A DNA stretch of 64,000 nt from NCBI GenBank assembly GCA_022487055.1, contig JAKVJJ010000003.1, forward strand, positions 54,698-118,697, in the 5' to 3' direction. Source of the DNA: Oscillospiraceae bacterium. GTDB taxonomy: Bacteria > Bacillota > Clostridia > Oscillospirales > Acutalibacteraceae. The position numbers were made by a program, and so were the translations under genes. Each line of letters starts with the position of its first letter. Positions within the stretch are counted from its first letter, which is position 1. Under the pieces are notes generated by a model that was not told the DNA's origin, did not search any database, and saw nothing but the letters and a program-made list of their open reading frames with translations. Shown piece by piece: positions 7,651 through 16,698 of this stretch.

Positions 7651-8702
7651 GCATTCTCCTCCTCACCGCCGGCAATCAGCATCAACCGTGTCAGCGTGCG
7701 CTCTAAAATAATGCGGCTGTCTGTGCGGGAACCTTTCAGGTCAAGGTCTGCCTGCAGCAGCACATCCAGACTTTGGCGAAGCTTCTGTGTGGACAAATGA
7801 CGAATATCCCGCTCCGCATTGGTCAGGCGGAATTCCCGCCGCTTATACTCCTCAAAATGTGCTGCCGGTTCCAGCGCTGTTTCTCCGCTCTGCAATGCCG
7901 TGCGCACACGGTAAAGGTCGATGTAAGCACCGGAAAGCACCGCAAGGATACGCACAGGTTCCTCATTCTGCTCCAAAAGCTGATTCAGAATCTGATAGGC
8001 TCGGTCATGCTGTCCAGCAAGCAGTGCCCGACTGAGGTCAAAAATACGCGTTTCCAGATTGCGTGTAACCATCTGGTCAATCATTCCCGGAGAAATATCT
8101 CCGCTTCCGGCAAATGCGCAGACTTTTTCCATTTCATTCAGCAGTGCCGTCATATTATTGCCGACATAGCGGTAAATCTGGTTTGCCTCCGGCCGTGCAA
8201 GTCGGCATCCGCGTTTTTCCGCTGTACGCATCAGCAGTTTTTCAAGTTCGGTCTGTGTCCGCTGTGCACACTGCACACAGGTGCCCTGCTCCATGCAGGC
8301 AGCAAAAACAGATTTCCACTTCTTATCTTTCCGGATTTCCGGACTGCTGGAAGCAAAATACAGCACCAGCACCGTGGATTCCGGCACATTCCGCAATAGT
8401 TCCAGTAGTTTCTTGTTTTCCGCCGGTGTCCTTCCTTCCAGCGTCAGATCTGACACAGAAACACATTTTCGTTCCGCCATAAGCGGCAGCGCCTGCACGG
8501 CATCATCCAAGTCATCTGCCGTCACATCCCCCGCAAACTGCTGCAGGTTAAAATCCAAAAACTCTTTCCCGGCCGCTTTTTTAATCAGTCTGTGTGCCCA
8601 ATGGGCTACCATGTATTTTTCTTCTCCGTAAAGAAAATACACGCCGGAAAGGTTATCCGCTTCCATTTTCTTTTTCAGGTCTGCTTCCCGGCACTCTGCC
8701 AT
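7647..8702 (-). CDS. holA: DNA polymerase III delta subunit (clamp loader)
   Basis: The 351-residue HolA/YqeN-type protein opens the beta clamp within the clamp loader. Features are LSGVYFLYGEEKYMVA near the N-terminus (degenerate AAA+ fold without a true Walker A), the central LLFF-like DISPGMIDQMV block and the C-terminal helical collar. The start overlaps the comEC stop by one base (TGATG), with GGAGG in the end of comEC as RBS. Confidence 0.9.
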   Translation of the reverse strand: MAECREADLKKKMEADNLSGVYFLYGEEKYMVAHWAHRLIKKAAGKEFLDFNLQQFAGDVTADDLDDAVQALPLMAERKCVSVSDLTLEGRTPAENKKLLELLRNVPESTVLVLYFASSSPEIRKDKKWKSVFAACMEQGTCVQCAQRTQTELEKLLMRTAEKRGCRLARPEANQIYRYVGNNMTALLNEMEKVCAFAGSGDISPGMIDQMVTRNLETRIFDLSRALLAGQHDRAYQILNQLLEQNEEPVRILAVLSGAYIDLYRVRTALQSGETALEPAAHFEEYKRREFRLTNAERDIRHLSTQKLRQSLDVLLQADLDLKGSRTDSRIILERTLTRLMLIAGGEEENA

Positions 8703-10915
8703 CAGTCATTCCTCCTAATCCGCACCGTGTCCCTGCACGGCTCCAACACCAAATCTTTTCCGCCGCCAAGCACCGCAGGCAAGCCACGGCTGTTTACCAC
8801 ATATTTTTTCTTTAGAGAATGGGAATAATCACACAGCACCGTCATGGTGGTATGCACCGCGGTATCATTCTTCGGCAGACCGCTGCACACCATGATCTGT
8901 GCCCCCTGCAGTTCTGGCGGTATATCTGCCAAGTTCGCGTTATCTCCGCATATCAGCAGCGAAAGATTTTTGAGTTTCAAGTTTGCCGCTCCATTTTCAC
9001 AGGTAATGAGCACCTGCTGCCAAAGAGAAGCCTGTGCCTGTGTGCCCGCCGGAAAACACTGCACATGATTTGCTGTTAATACGTCTTCCAGCGCACCATC
9101 CAATACGGTTCCGGCAGGCAGCACCACACTAGCTGGGTGCCAGTCGGCAGCAACTTTTGCCGCCTGCTGACACTCCCTGTTTGACAAACTCAACAGAACA
9201 ATCGTATCCAACCGGTGAACCCCGCACCGCCGCAGAATATGCTCGGTCTGCCAGCTTTCTGCGCCAAAACCAATGACAGCACCATGTCCGGCACTGCTGA
9301 CCACCACACTGACACCCTCTCCGCTTGCAGCCACAGTCACTTTTAACTTCTGTGCATCCACTTGATACAGCAGCAGATTCATCAGGAAAAGCACGGCAGA
9401 AAGCATTGCTGTCAGCATCAGTGGCAGTTTGCGGTGGCGACGGCAGAGAATGCACATCGCACCCAGAAGCAGCAGGGTGCAAGCAAGCCAAAGCAAGACA
9501 AACCGGCAGTCCGTTGGCACTCTTGCAGGCGGCAGACCGGAGCACCACTGTGTACTGGCAATCAGCCAGTCCGCCAAAGCATCTGTGATGTGCCACAGCA
9601 GTCCGGCCACCGGGGACAAAACCGGAAACAAGCTAAGCAGTGCAGCACCGAATCCCGCATAAATCATCCACGAGGAAGGTGTAATCACCAGCAGATTTGC
9701 GAGCGGTGACACCAGCGAAATCTCGTTAAATACACACAGCGTCACCGGCAGCGTAAACAGCATTGCCGTCAGGGAAGTAAGTATCGTACCCAGCACATAT
9801 TCCAGTAGCTTTCTCGGCAGCCGAGGAAACCTTTTTATTCCATTCAACAGAATTTTTGCAGGCTTCATACACACCATCATGCCAAGTGTTGCCGAAAAGC
9901 TAAGCAGCAAGCTGATGTCCGCCGCCGCATAAGGATTCAGCAGGCAAATCAGCAAAACCGACATTCCAAGAGAATTCAGACTGCTTGCTTTTCGCCGAAA
10001 ACAGCCTGCGCCCAGCAAAAGCAAATACATAATGCCGCTTCTGACAACAGACGGTGTAAAACAAGTGATACTCATAAACAGTAAGACTCCTGCCTGTGCC
10101 AGCACCATGCGTGTCCTTTTAGGAATCGGCAGCAGTCCCAAAAGCAAAAGCATGAACTGGGCAACGGTGGACATATGCAGTCCAGAGACACTCATTAAAT
10201 GAGAAACGCCGGCCCCGCGGAAAGCATCTGACACTGCATCCGGTACCGCCTGCTTTTCTCCAACCAGTACCCCACTCACCAGTGAATTTTCTGGTGACGG
10301 CAAATCGTCTGAAAAGTATTCCAGCAATTTTCGCCGTATCAGATATGGAATTTTCTGCAGCAAAGGCGGAGAACCTGCTTGTATTTTGGACGGCATAAAG
10401 TCGTTTAAATAGCCCTGCAAAACGACGCCATCCGCTAAAAGTCCGTTTTTTCTGGAAAAGTAGTCGTCCCCCGTCGGTTTCCGCAGCCGAAAAGAAGCCG
10501 TCACCCGGTCAAACTGCTCGGCCGAAAAATTCGCGTCAGAGGTAAACTGGATTTTCTTTCCGGTCAACGGTGTGTCTGATTTTCCACCGCAGGTTTCCAC
10601 TTTGAGCAAATACTTCGGATGTCTGCCGGAATAATCCGGTGCATCTGAAACCACACCAGAAAGCCGCACGGTACTGCCTGCATACCCAGCCGCGCGAGAA
10701 AATGGCAGACTGCCAAAAAAGAACAGGACACAGGCACAAACCGCTGTAAATGCCGCTGTCGGCAATGCCTTGCCACCCTTGTGCAAAAGCAGCAGAAGCA
10801 AACCAATCAGCAGGCATATCGCACCCAAGACCAGCGCATTCGCCGCACCGATAAAAACAGAAACCGCCTGTGTCAGCAGATAGGTAAAACCTACTAACGC
10901 AAGCGGTCTTTTCAT
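8702..10915 (-). CDS. comEC: ComEC/Rec2 DNA uptake channel with degenerate hydrolase domain
   Basis: The 737-residue polytopic protein has several N-terminal helices, an OB-like domain (about 85-200), a competence membrane domain with SVSGLHMS (about 240-500) and a C-terminal MBL-like domain of about 230 residues. ComEC carries transforming DNA across the inner membrane. The C-terminal part keeps the fold pattern but not the metal ligands. Where relatives have VDVGQGD, LIDGG and LTHPHADH, this one has VAASGEG, VIGFG and LLSLSNRE. Nuclease activity of this domain is therefore unlikely. The gene is followed by holA, as in many Firmicutes. Confidence 0.9.
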   Translation of the reverse strand: MKRPLALVGFTYLLTQAVSVFIGAANALVLGAICLLIGLLLLLLHKGGKALPTAAFTAVCACVLFFFGSLPFSRAAGYAGSTVRLSGVVSDAPDYSGRHPKYLLKVETCGGKSDTPLTGKKIQFTSDANFSAEQFDRVTASFRLRKPTGDDYFSRKNGLLADGVVLQGYLNDFMPSKIQAGSPPLLQKIPYLIRRKLLEYFSDDLPSPENSLVSGVLVGEKQAVPDAVSDAFRGAGVSHLMSVSGLHMSTVAQFMLLLLGLLPIPKRTRMVLAQAGVLLFMSITCFTPSVVRSGIMYLLLLGAGCFRRKASSLNSLGMSVLLICLLNPYAAADISLLLSFSATLGMMVCMKPAKILLNGIKRFPRLPRKLLEYVLGTILTSLTAMLFTLPVTLCVFNEISLVSPLANLLVITPSSWMIYAGFGAALLSLFPVLSPVAGLLWHITDALADWLIASTQWCSGLPPARVPTDCRFVLLWLACTLLLLGAMCILCRRHRKLPLMLTAMLSAVLFLMNLLLYQVDAQKLKVTVAASGEGVSVVVSSAGHGAVIGFGAESWQTEHILRRCGVHRLDTIVLLSLSNRECQQAAKVAADWHPASVVLPAGTVLDGALEDVLTANHVQCFPAGTQAQASLWQQVLITCENGAANLKLKNLSLLICGDNANLADIPPELQGAQIMVCSGLPKNDTAVHTTMTVLCDYSHSLKKKYVVNSRGLPAVLGGGKDLVLEPCRDTVRIRRND

Positions 10916-10936
10916 GCTAAAGTCACCCGGTTACAA

Positions 10937-11503
10937 TCAGTCTTTTGGGAACATGGGCAGCGGATTCAGGAAGATAATGTCCTTGCGGTCCTGGGCATCG
11001 CCCTCCGCCAGAACAGCCGCACGGCCGACAATATTGCCACCAAACTGGTTCACAAGCTTTTCGATTGCAGCCAGTGATTCACCTGTGCTGATAACATCAT
11101 CCACAATCAGCACACGCTTGCCCTTCAGGCCCTTATAATCGTCCTCCGCCAAATACAGTTCCTGCATATGGTCGGTGGTAATGGATTTTACCTGCACATG
11201 AATGGGGTTGCGCATATAGGCTTTCAGACTCTTGCGGGCAACAATGTATTTGCCGCAGCCCTGCCGTGCCATTTCATAGCAGAGCGGGATTCCCTTGGTT
11301 TCTGCGGTAACCACCACATCGTGCTCCGGGCAGCGCTTCAGCAGTTCCGCCGCGCTTGCCTTGGTGATTTCCACATCACCCAGCATGACAAAACCGGCAA
11401 TGTCCATGCTGTCGCTGATTGGGCAGATGGGCAGATCACGCTCACAGCCGGCAATCGTCATATGATAATACTTCAAGCCATCGATTGTTTTAATCTGATT
11501 CAC
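10937..11503 (-). CDS. Phosphoribosyltransferase (adenine PRT-like)
   Basis: The 188-residue type I phosphoribosyltransferase has the PRPP-binding loop RVLIVDDVISTGES and the upstream VVTAETKGIPLCYEMA segment, as in adenine/xanthine PRTs and PurR-type regulators. It probably salvages a purine base with PRPP; the substrate cannot be fixed from sequence. There is no N-terminal helix-turn-helix as in PurR. GTG 11503 is the likely start (AGAAAGG 10 nt upstream); longer readings run into the HIT gene. It sits 52 nt after the HIT gene and 21 nt before comEC. Confidence 0.78.
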   Translation of the reverse strand: MNQIKTIDGLKYYHMTIAGCERDLPICPISDSMDIAGFVMLGDVEITKASAAELLKRCPEHDVVVTAETKGIPLCYEMARQGCGKYIVARKSLKAYMRNPIHVQVKSITTDHMQELYLAEDDYKGLKGKRVLIVDDVISTGESLAAIEKLVNQFGGNIVGRAAVLAEGDAQDRKDIIFLNPLPMFPKD

Positions 11504-11555
11504 GGGAAACAGGCCTTTCTGAGTTAAATATGTTAATTTAATAAGGAAACGAGAG

Positions 11556-11894
11556 TCAGCCCGGAGGCCATGCCATCGAACGGCCACCCAACAGATGAAA
11601 ATGCAGGTGTTTTACGGATTGGCCGCCATCTTCACCAACATTGCTGACAATCCGCCAGCCCTTTGCCAGGCCGTTTTCCTTTGCCAGTTTTGCGGCAACT
11701 TCAAAAATGTGCGCAACGATGGAGCTGTTTGCCGGCGTAATCTCTGCCGCGGAAGCAATATGTTCGCGCGGAATAATCAGAATGTGCACCGGTGCCTGCG
11801 GCTCCAAATCTTTGAAAGCAACGCAGAGTTCGTCCTCATAAACACGCGTACTGGGGATTTCTCCGGAAGCAATCTTACAAAATACGCAGTCCAT
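11556..11894 (-). CDS. HIT-family nucleotide hydrolase
   Basis: The 112-residue Hint-type histidine triad protein has CVFCKIASGEIPS at the N-terminus and the triad HLHFHLLGG at the C-terminus. Such enzymes hydrolyse adenosine phosphoramidates and aminoacyl-AMP. Its position next to alaS is suggestive but not evidence of function. AGGAGGG precedes the ATG. Confidence 0.92.
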   Translation of the reverse strand: MDCVFCKIASGEIPSTRVYEDELCVAFKDLEPQAPVHILIIPREHIASAAEITPANSSIVAHIFEVAAKLAKENGLAKGWRIVSNVGEDGGQSVKHLHFHLLGGRSMAWPPG

Positions 11895-11946
11895 TTCATA
11901 CCCTCCTTTACGCTGTATTTGAAAGAAAATGAAAATGCAGACTCAC

Positions 11947-12000
11947 AAAAGGCTTTGCAGAAGTGCCGATGCAAAAATGCAGGGCACTGCAGCAAAGCCT
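11947..12000 (-). terminator. Terminator after alaS / hairpin in the HIT leader
   Basis: AAAAGGCTTTGC pairs with GCAAAGCCT across an inner stem (AGTGCC with GGCACT), giving a long two-part hairpin followed on the minus strand by TTTTGTG. It lies downstream of the promoter at 12012-12040, so the HIT transcript would also contain it. Confidence 0.7.
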
Positions 12001-12011
12001 GCTACTTGACT

Positions 12012-12040
12012 ATTATAGACGTTTCCGGCGCAATACGCAA
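12012..12040 (-). promoter_or_regulatory. Promoter between alaS and the HIT gene
   Basis: TTGCGT (12035-12040), a 17-bp spacer and TATAAT (12012-12017) follow the alaS stop codon. The predicted start is near 12004, just before the hairpin at 12000. Confidence 0.65.
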
Positions 12041-12051
12041 GAGCCGAAAAT

Positions 12052-14682
12052 TTATTTCACCTGCTCTGTCACAATTCCGGCAGCCGCTTTCAGCGCATCG
12101 TTCAACTTTGCTAAATCCTTTGCACCGGCCATCGCAAAGTCCGGTTTGCCGCCGCCATTGCCACCCGCAAGCTGTGCCACAGCCTTGGCAATCTTTCCGG
12201 CATGAGCGCCCTTTGCCAGTGCGTCTTTGCCCACTGCAACCGCAATATTTGCCTTGGCGCCATTGATACCGGCAAATACGGCAACCATGTCGGCTGCCTT
12301 GTCACGCACTTTGTCACACATTGTGCGCAGAGCTGCAGCATCCGCACCATTGAGCTTTGCGGTGCAGACACGCACACTGCCAGCCTGCTCAGCATTTTCC
12401 AGAAGCTGCCCGACCTGCTGGCCTGCCAGTTTCGCATTGACTTTTTCCAGTTCATTTTCTTTCTGCTTTAGCTCCGCAGTCAGCTGTGCAGCGTGTTCCG
12501 GCAGGTCTGCTGTGCTGTTAAGCTTCAGTGCTTCCGCTGTACTGCGAATCGTAAACAGGCTCTCATTAAGCAAATCATAAGTGCCAAAGCCGGTCACAGC
12601 CTCAATTCTGCGCACACCGGCAGCCGCACTGGTTTCAGACAGAATCTTAAACAGACCAAGCTTGGCAGTATTATCAACGTGTGTGCCGCCGCAGAATTCT
12701 TTGCTGAAATCATCCACGGTGACAACACGAACAATCTTGCCGTATTTCTCTCCAAACAGTGCCATTGCACCGAGTTTCTTGGCTTCTTCAATCGGCATTT
12801 CCTGTGTCTGCACCGGAACTGCGGAAAGAATAACTTCATTCACAGTCTGCTCAACCTGCCGCAGTTCCTCATCTGTCAGCGCGGCAAAATGCGTAAAGTC
12901 AAAGCGGACGTGCTTCTCATTCACAAGCTGACCGGCCTGCTCCACATGTGTGCCCAACACCTTACGCAAAGCCGCCTGCAGCAGATGTGCTGCTGTGTGA
13001 TTGCGCATGATGGCCTGCCGACGCTTCCACTCCGGCTGTGTGGTAACATTGTCACCAACACGAATAGTGCCCGCCTGCACTGTGCAGTGATGGATAAAGT
13101 TCTTCGCATGGTTCTTAGTGGTATCCTTGACATTTAGCACAGCATCATCCGCATTGATAACGCCGGTATCACCGACTTGACCGCCGCTCTCTCCATAGAA
13201 CGTTGTCTTATCCAGCACAAGGCCGACTTCGTCACCTGCATCAGCGGACTCCGCGCGCTTGCCATCCTTAATGACTGCCAGCACCTTGGCCTGTGCCGTC
13301 TTTTCCGTATAGCCGAGGAATTCTGTTGTCGGAACGCCTTCCAGCAGGTCGCTTTCGCCTGCCCAAGCATCTGCGCCGGCATTTTTGCGGGCAGCACGAG
13401 CACGCTCTTTTTGTTCCTGCATCAGGGTGCGGAAAGTGTCCTCATCAACGGTCATTTTGTGTTCCGCTGCAATTTCCTTTGTAAGGTCGATTGGGAAGCC
13501 ATAGGTATCGCTCAGTTTAAAAGCATCCGCACCGGAAATAACAGTTCCCTTGTTCTTTGCAATGATATCGTCCAGAAGCTGGCTGCCCTGCCCAATCGTG
13601 CGGGAGAAGCTTTCCTCCTCCACTGCAATGAGTTTTAGAATCATTGCCTGCTTTTCTCTCAGTTCCGGATAAGCGCCCTCATTTTCATGGATAACAGACT
13701 TGGAAACTTCCGTAAGGAACGGATGCTCTATACCGAGTAAACGTCCATGACGGGCAGCACGGCGGAGCAGACGGCGCAGCACATAACCGCGGCCTTCATT
13801 GGAAGGCATCACGCCATCGCCAATCATAAAGGTTGCCGCACGCACATGGTCGGTAATCACACGCAGGGAAATGTCCGTCTGTTTGTCTTTGCCATATTCC
13901 ACTCCGGCAATCCTGCAGATGGTTTTCATAATATTCTGCGCTGTATCGACGAGGAACATATTATCCACACCCTGCATGATGCAGGCCAAACGGTCAAGCC
14001 CCATGCCGGTGTCAATATTCGGATGTGCCATCGGCGGATAATTGCCATGACCGTCACAGTTGAACTGAGAAAACACAACATTCCAGAATTCCACATAACG
14101 GTCGCAGTCACAGCTGACGCCGCAGGTCGGTTTGCCGCATCCGTGCTCAGGGCCGCGGTCAAAATAAATCTCAGAGCAAGGGCCGCAGGGGCCGGAACCA
14201 TGCTCCCAGAAGTTGTCCTCTTTTCCGAGGCGGACAATATGGTCGGCTGCAACACCGACTTCCTTTGTCCAGATGTCAAATGCTTCATCGTCATCCTGAT
14301 AGATGGTCACCCAGAGTTTGTCCACCGGCATCTTCATCACTTTGGTGCAGAATTCCCATGCCCATGCCGTTGCCTCGTGTTTAAAGTAATCACCAAAGGA
14401 GAAGTTCCCCAGCATTTCAAAGAAGCATCCGTGACGGTCGGTGATGCCGACGTTTTCAATATCGCCGGTGCGGATGCACTTTTGACAGGTTGTCACACGC
14501 TTGCGGGGCGGCGTGACCTCGCCGGTGAAATATTTTTTCATTGGTGCCATGCCGCTGTTAATCAGCAACAGGGAATTATCGTCCTTTGGAATCAGTGAAA
14601 AGCTGGGCAGGCGCAGATGCCCCTTTGCCTCAAAGAATTCCAGATACTTTTCACGGATTTCGTTAAGCCCCATCCATTCCAT
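12052..14682 (-). CDS. alaS: Alanine-tRNA ligase
   Basis: The protein has the full class II catalytic domain (MGLNEIREKYLEFF, HGCFFEMLGNFSFGDYF, FWEHGSGPCGPCSE), then an anticodon/tRNA-binding part. The editing domain has NHTAAHLL and CGGTHVDNT zinc ligands, and the C-Ala domain has GGNGGGKPDFAMAG. It attaches alanine to tRNA-Ala and clears Ser/Gly mischarging. ATG 14682 fits the usual N-terminus (876 residues); a TTG at 14709 would add nine residues (NKKDGKQA). Expression is controlled by the T-box upstream. Confidence 0.97.
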   Translation of the reverse strand: MEWMGLNEIREKYLEFFEAKGHLRLPSFSLIPKDDNSLLLINSGMAPMKKYFTGEVTPPRKRVTTCQKCIRTGDIENVGITDRHGCFFEMLGNFSFGDYFKHEATAWAWEFCTKVMKMPVDKLWVTIYQDDDEAFDIWTKEVGVAADHIVRLGKEDNFWEHGSGPCGPCSEIYFDRGPEHGCGKPTCGVSCDCDRYVEFWNVVFSQFNCDGHGNYPPMAHPNIDTGMGLDRLACIMQGVDNMFLVDTAQNIMKTICRIAGVEYGKDKQTDISLRVITDHVRAATFMIGDGVMPSNEGRGYVLRRLLRRAARHGRLLGIEHPFLTEVSKSVIHENEGAYPELREKQAMILKLIAVEEESFSRTIGQGSQLLDDIIAKNKGTVISGADAFKLSDTYGFPIDLTKEIAAEHKMTVDEDTFRTLMQEQKERARAARKNAGADAWAGESDLLEGVPTTEFLGYTEKTAQAKVLAVIKDGKRAESADAGDEVGLVLDKTTFYGESGGQVGDTGVINADDAVLNVKDTTKNHAKNFIHHCTVQAGTIRVGDNVTTQPEWKRRQAIMRNHTAAHLLQAALRKVLGTHVEQAGQLVNEKHVRFDFTHFAALTDEELRQVEQTVNEVILSAVPVQTQEMPIEEAKKLGAMALFGEKYGKIVRVVTVDDFSKEFCGGTHVDNTAKLGLFKILSETSAAAGVRRIEAVTGFGTYDLLNESLFTIRSTAEALKLNSTADLPEHAAQLTAELKQKENELEKVNAKLAGQQVGQLLENAEQAGSVRVCTAKLNGADAAALRTMCDKVRDKAADMVAVFAGINGAKANIAVAVGKDALAKGAHAGKIAKAVAQLAGGNGGGKPDFAMAGAKDLAKLNDALKAAAGIVTEQVK

Positions 14683-14743
14683 TGCTTGTTTCCCATCCTT
14701 TTTATTCAAAATGGTTTCCTAAAATTAAATCCGGCAAAAAAAG

Positions 14744-15000
14744 AAAGGTGCCCCGTCCACAATGGGACGGGAACACCCGTGGTACCACCCAAATTGCGCC
14801 GAAGCGCCTCTTTGAACCCTTAACGCGGGTAAGCGCCGCACTTCATCACGCGGAACTCCGGACTGGCTCTGTCCGCCCGGAAACGCCGCCTCCCACCAAC
14901 CGTCGGCTCTCTGTGCATTCCGTGCCGGACATTTTGTCCATCATCGTTTATAAGAATATAATCAGGCGGCTTTTTCAGCCACCTCTGCCGAATTTTCAAT
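14744..15000 (-). promoter_or_regulatory. T-box leader of alaS (tRNA-Ala sensing)
   Basis: The minus strand carries T-box core GGGTGGTACCACG (14778-14790). The terminator at about 14747-14778 pairs GTTCCCGTCC with GGACGGGGCAC, with the T-run TTTCTTTTTTT after it. Stem I with AGAGAG lies near 14900-14920. The likely specifier is GCU in GCGCUUACCC (near 14829-14838), though other alanine triplets occur nearby. A separate small hairpin (GGTGGCTGAAAAAGCCGCC) lies near the 5' end. Confidence 0.92.
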
Positions 15001-15006
15001 AAAAAT

Positions 15007-15035
15007 ATTATAATCTCATTTAGCGGGCTTGTCAA
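15007..15035 (-). promoter_or_regulatory. Promoter of the alaS T-box transcript
   Basis: TTGACA (15030-15035), a 17-bp spacer and TATAAT (15007-15012) are perfect. The promoter overlaps the last codons and stop of the upstream PBP gene. Confidence 0.9.
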
Positions 15036-16638
15036 TCTCATTCGGATATAAAGCATCCGCAATCCGCTGAAAGACCGGGCCACAGGTTCTGCCGCCGCTG
15101 TCCCCGCCCTCTGCCATAACTGTCACCACATATTTCGGAGCATTCGCCGGAAAGAACCCGGCATACCAGCTTATCAGGTCTTCCTGCCCATCGGTAAAGT
15201 GCCCAGTCTGCGCAGTTGCAGTCTTGACGGCTGCCTGCACATGAACCGGCCGCCCGGGCGTACCCGTACCCTCCGTTGCACAGGTCTGCATATAAGAAGT
15301 AAGCAGTGCCACGGTTTTTCTGGACATCACCGTAGTGGGAATCCGGCTGTCGGCGTGCACAGACATTTGTCCCCTGGAGTCCGCCTGTCCGGCATAAATT
15401 GTCGGCTGCCGGTACAGTCCGCCGGAAGCAATCGCATTGACCATAGCGGCAACTTGCAGCGGGGTAGCCGTCAGTATTCCCTGCCCAAAAGAAAAATTTG
15501 CCAGTTCCCGCTTGTTTTTCAAGTCCCCAGACGTTGGCAGAGTGCCGCTGCTGCTCACCATTTCCGGTGCGATTTCTGTGCAAATTCCAAAGCCGAGGGA
15601 ACGTGCCATGCTGAGAAATTGTGCCGGCGGAATCGACTGCATCAGATGGACAAAATAAGCATTGCAGGACTGTGCAACGGCCTGTCGCATGGTGATACAG
15701 CCATGTTTTTCGCCGCTGGCACAGTGAAATGCAAAACCATCCACCGTTTCACTGCCGGTACAGGTGTATTTGTCATTCGGATTTGCGCCGTGCTCCAGTG
15801 CAGCGGCGGCGGAAACCAACTTAAAAACCGAACCGACATTATAAGGCTGCAGTACACGGTTTATCAGCGCTCCGTCCTCACTCTGCAATGCGGCAGAAAT
15901 ATCATTGGGCGAAAAATCCGGCAAGCTGGCAGATGCCAGAATTTTCCCTGTTCCCGCTTCCAGAACCACGACTGCACCCTTTTTCAACCCGGCAGCGCTG
16001 TCCTCCACCAGTTTCTGCAGGCTCCGGTCAAGCGTCAGGACGACTCCGGTCTGTGCGCCGGTCGGAGTCTTTTCCACCTTGGGCGTTTCCCCCGGCAGCT
16101 GATGGCGCAGGGCATCCACAGAATAGGTAATTTTGGTCGTTACACTGCCACAGGTAAGTAATGCGTTAAATGCCTTTTCCACTCCGCTGATGCCACATCC
16201 GCTGCTGTCCAAATAGCCGACCATGTGTGCGGCCAGCGTATGGTCGGCATCTCTCTGCTGCTGCGGAAAACAAATCACATCATTAGAGTCCGCCGGTACA
16301 TCCAATTTGGTAAGAAACGGCGCAGCGGTTTTCATCTGGTCATAGACACTGTGCATTTGTTCCACCGAAAGCGCCCGACTCAATGCCGCTTCTGAACTGC
16401 GACTTGGAATAACCGCCGCCGTATAAACCGTTTTTCCGCCGGTCAGCGGCTGCAGATTCCGGTCATAGATGGCTCCTCTGCCGGAGGTGAAAGTCAGGGT
16501 TAGCGTCTGCTGCTCTGCCGCCGTCTGTGCAAGTGTGCTGTTCCAAATCGTGCCATGGAGCACACTCACAGCGCTGAAGGTCAGGAGCACGAGCATCGCT
16601 GTAAAGGTTATGAGAATTCGCTTGGATGTCTGCCGCAT
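15016..16638 (-). CDS. Class B penicillin-binding protein (transpeptidase)
   Basis: The 540-residue protein has one N-terminal anchor helix (about 8-30), a dimerisation region (GRGAIYDRN at about 54) and a transpeptidase domain. The active-site motifs are SVFK (catalytic Ser in VGSVFKL) and SCN. The third motif is KTATAQTG, where nearly all relatives have KTGTAQ. It cross-links peptidoglycan outside the membrane; it is shorter than typical FtsI or SpoVD and lacks PASTA domains. It is the last gene of the thyX operon, 60 nt after the CAT-like gene, and the alaS promoter lies in its 3' end. Confidence 0.88.
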   Translation of the reverse strand: MRQTSKRILITFTAMLVLLTFSAVSVLHGTIWNSTLAQTAAEQQTLTLTFTSGRGAIYDRNLQPLTGGKTVYTAAVIPSRSSEAALSRALSVEQMHSVYDQMKTAAPFLTKLDVPADSNDVICFPQQQRDADHTLAAHMVGYLDSSGCGISGVEKAFNALLTCGSVTTKITYSVDALRHQLPGETPKVEKTPTGAQTGVVLTLDRSLQKLVEDSAAGLKKGAVVVLEAGTGKILASASLPDFSPNDISAALQSEDGALINRVLQPYNVGSVFKLVSAAAALEHGANPNDKYTCTGSETVDGFAFHCASGEKHGCITMRQAVAQSCNAYFVHLMQSIPPAQFLSMARSLGFGICTEIAPEMVSSSGTLPTSGDLKNKRELANFSFGQGILTATPLQVAAMVNAIASGGLYRQPTIYAGQADSRGQMSVHADSRIPTTVMSRKTVALLTSYMQTCATEGTGTPGRPVHVQAAVKTATAQTGHFTDGQEDLISWYAGFFPANAPKYVVTVMAEGGDSGGRTCGPVFQRIADALYPNEIDKPAK

Positions 16639-16698
16639 AAAGGAACCACCTCCTACTGAGAATTTTTCCCAGTAAGAAGCAGCTTTATGCAGAAACTT

